Assembly: GCA_903819975.1 (NCBI GenBank)
Contig: CAIJFI010000014.1
Coordinates: 1 to 52,685, forward strand
Direction of reading: 5' to 3'
Source of the DNA: an uncultured Bacteroidota bacterium
Lineage (GTDB): Bacteria > Bacteroidota > Bacteroidia > Chitinophagales > Chitinophagaceae
DNA length: 52,685 nt
Shown: in pieces, positions 52,111-52,685 of the stretch
Layout of the letters: every line of letters starts with the position of its first letter
Numbering within the stretch: position 1 is the first letter of the stretch
Program-made: the position numbers and the translations under genes
The notes under the pieces: model-generated
The model's input: the letters and a program-made list of their open reading frames with translations, nothing else
What the model was told of the DNA's origin: nothing
The model's database searches: none

Positions 52111-52566
52111 TTATAATTTTATCATGTTGATAGGATCTTCAAAATCTTTTCTTAAAGGGTATCCTTTAAAATCTTCCTCTAGTATTAATTTTCTTAAGTC
52201 AGGATGATGCAAGAATTCAACACCAAACATTTCAAATACTTCTCTCTCTAGCATTTCGGCTGTTCTCCATATATCACAAACGGTTTCAATAACCGGATCG
52301 GCTCTGTCTACATTTGCTTTTAAAACAATATTGATGTTGCGATTTGTAGAAGAAGTTAAATGATAAACCATTGTTAGATGGGTTTTATAATCTACGCAGG
52401 TTAGGCAAAACAAATAATCCATTTGCATAGGTTGTCCATGAAGCACAGCGGCAAGTGGTTTTAAATGATTTGATTCAACTGCAATATTTAACCATTCACC
52501 TGTTTCGTCAAATATGGCTTCGGGTGCGTGTGCGGTTATGTATTCTTTTATTTCTTCGTTAGTCAT
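52111..52566 (-). CDS. nuoC: NADH-quinone oxidoreductase subunit C (30-kDa type)
   Basis: The 151-residue subunit of the peripheral arm ends with the signature AEMLEREVFEMFGVEFLHHPDLRKLILEEDFKGYPLRKDF. It stands 14 bases after the nuoB stop. Confidence 0.95.
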   Translation of the reverse strand: MTNEEIKEYITAHAPEAIFDETGEWLNIAVESNHLKPLAAVLHGQPMQMDYLFCLTCVDYKTHLTMVYHLTSSTNRNINIVLKANVDRADPVIETVCDIWRTAEMLEREVFEMFGVEFLHHPDLRKLILEEDFKGYPLRKDFEDPINMIKL

Positions 52567-52580
52567 AATGCTTGGTTATA

Positions 52581-52685
52581 CTATCCTTTAAATTCTTCTC
52601 TGATTTGATCTCTAGTCATTCCCATTTTAATTTTTTCTTGAAGGGAAATTAAAGAGTGTAATAATGCTTCGGGGCGAGGAGGGCA
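52581..52685 (-). CDS. nuoB: NADH-quinone oxidoreductase subunit B (partial, C-terminal 34 residues)
   Basis: The minus strand at the window edge reads CPPRPEALLHSLISLQEKIK then a short tail ending DQIREEFKG and a TAG at 52581-52583. The GCPPRPE motif holds the last cysteine ligand of cluster N2, diagnostic for NuoB. The 5' part is outside the window. Confidence 0.93.
   Translation of the reverse strand, partial: CPPRPEALLHSLISLQEKIKMGMTRDQIREEFKG

Overview
The window is a chromosomal segment of an AT-rich, aerobic, pigmented bacterium of the Bacteroidota, most likely close to the Chitinophagaceae. This rests on gene content: a PorT/SprT-like type IX secretion protein beside ubiE, a SusC-style TonB receptor, BshA for bacillithiol, a carB lacking its regulatory domain, promoter boxes of the TAnnTTTG type, and no consistent Shine-Dalgarno signals. 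The genus cannot be fixed from sequence alone.

Layout. 1-787: the start of a lysine/alanine-rich histone H1-like protein and a small CoA-binding protein. 792-9150: a comM (yifB) gene cut in two by a mobile element of about 6.8 kb (about 1692-8493). The element has a small serine recombinase at one end, a large serine integrase at the other, and in between a tight plus-strand run of small secreted or membrane proteins of unknown role, one unknown minus-strand gene, a frameshifted remnant, and a hairpin-rich non-coding stretch. 9220-23110: housekeeping genes (MutS-like ATPase, dihydroorotase, porT-like, ubiE, rsgA, gamma carbonic anhydrase family, class III aminotransferase, bshA, M28 peptidase, a split carB half, umuC with a umuD that lacks its catalytic residues, a Rieske oxygenase). 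23192-29480: a TonB receptor, then an AmgK-like kinase fused to a RapZ C-terminal domain followed by a MurU-like nucleotidyltransferase, facing a NagX-like membrane acetyltransferase. 29563-32086: rfbBCA for dTDP-sugars.

32128-38208 is a carotenoid cluster: a CarH/LitR-type B12-dependent MerR regulator, an ECF sigma factor, then crtI-crtB-idi-crtZ-crtY, enough to take geranylgeranyl diphosphate to zeaxanthin. The region before the sigma gene carries several TTGTTTA/TAAACAA words overlapping a promoter box, which suggests light-controlled expression. Next come a tRNA-Arg(CCG), a nested palindromic element and a 92-bp repeat that starts inside the tRNA 3' end.

39538-52685 is energy metabolism on the minus strand: nuoB(partial)-C-D-H-I-J-K-L-M-N, without nuoE/F/G at their usual place between D and H, followed by a small Pro/Ala-linker protein and a full-length pyruvate:ferredoxin/flavodoxin oxidoreductase. 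This suggests a complex I that may take electrons from ferredoxin rather than NADH.

The strongest leads are the comM-targeting element and its undescribed envelope cargo, the kinase-RapZ fusion, the catalytically dead UmuD, the light/B12 carotenoid switch, and the palindrome/tRNA repeat locus.
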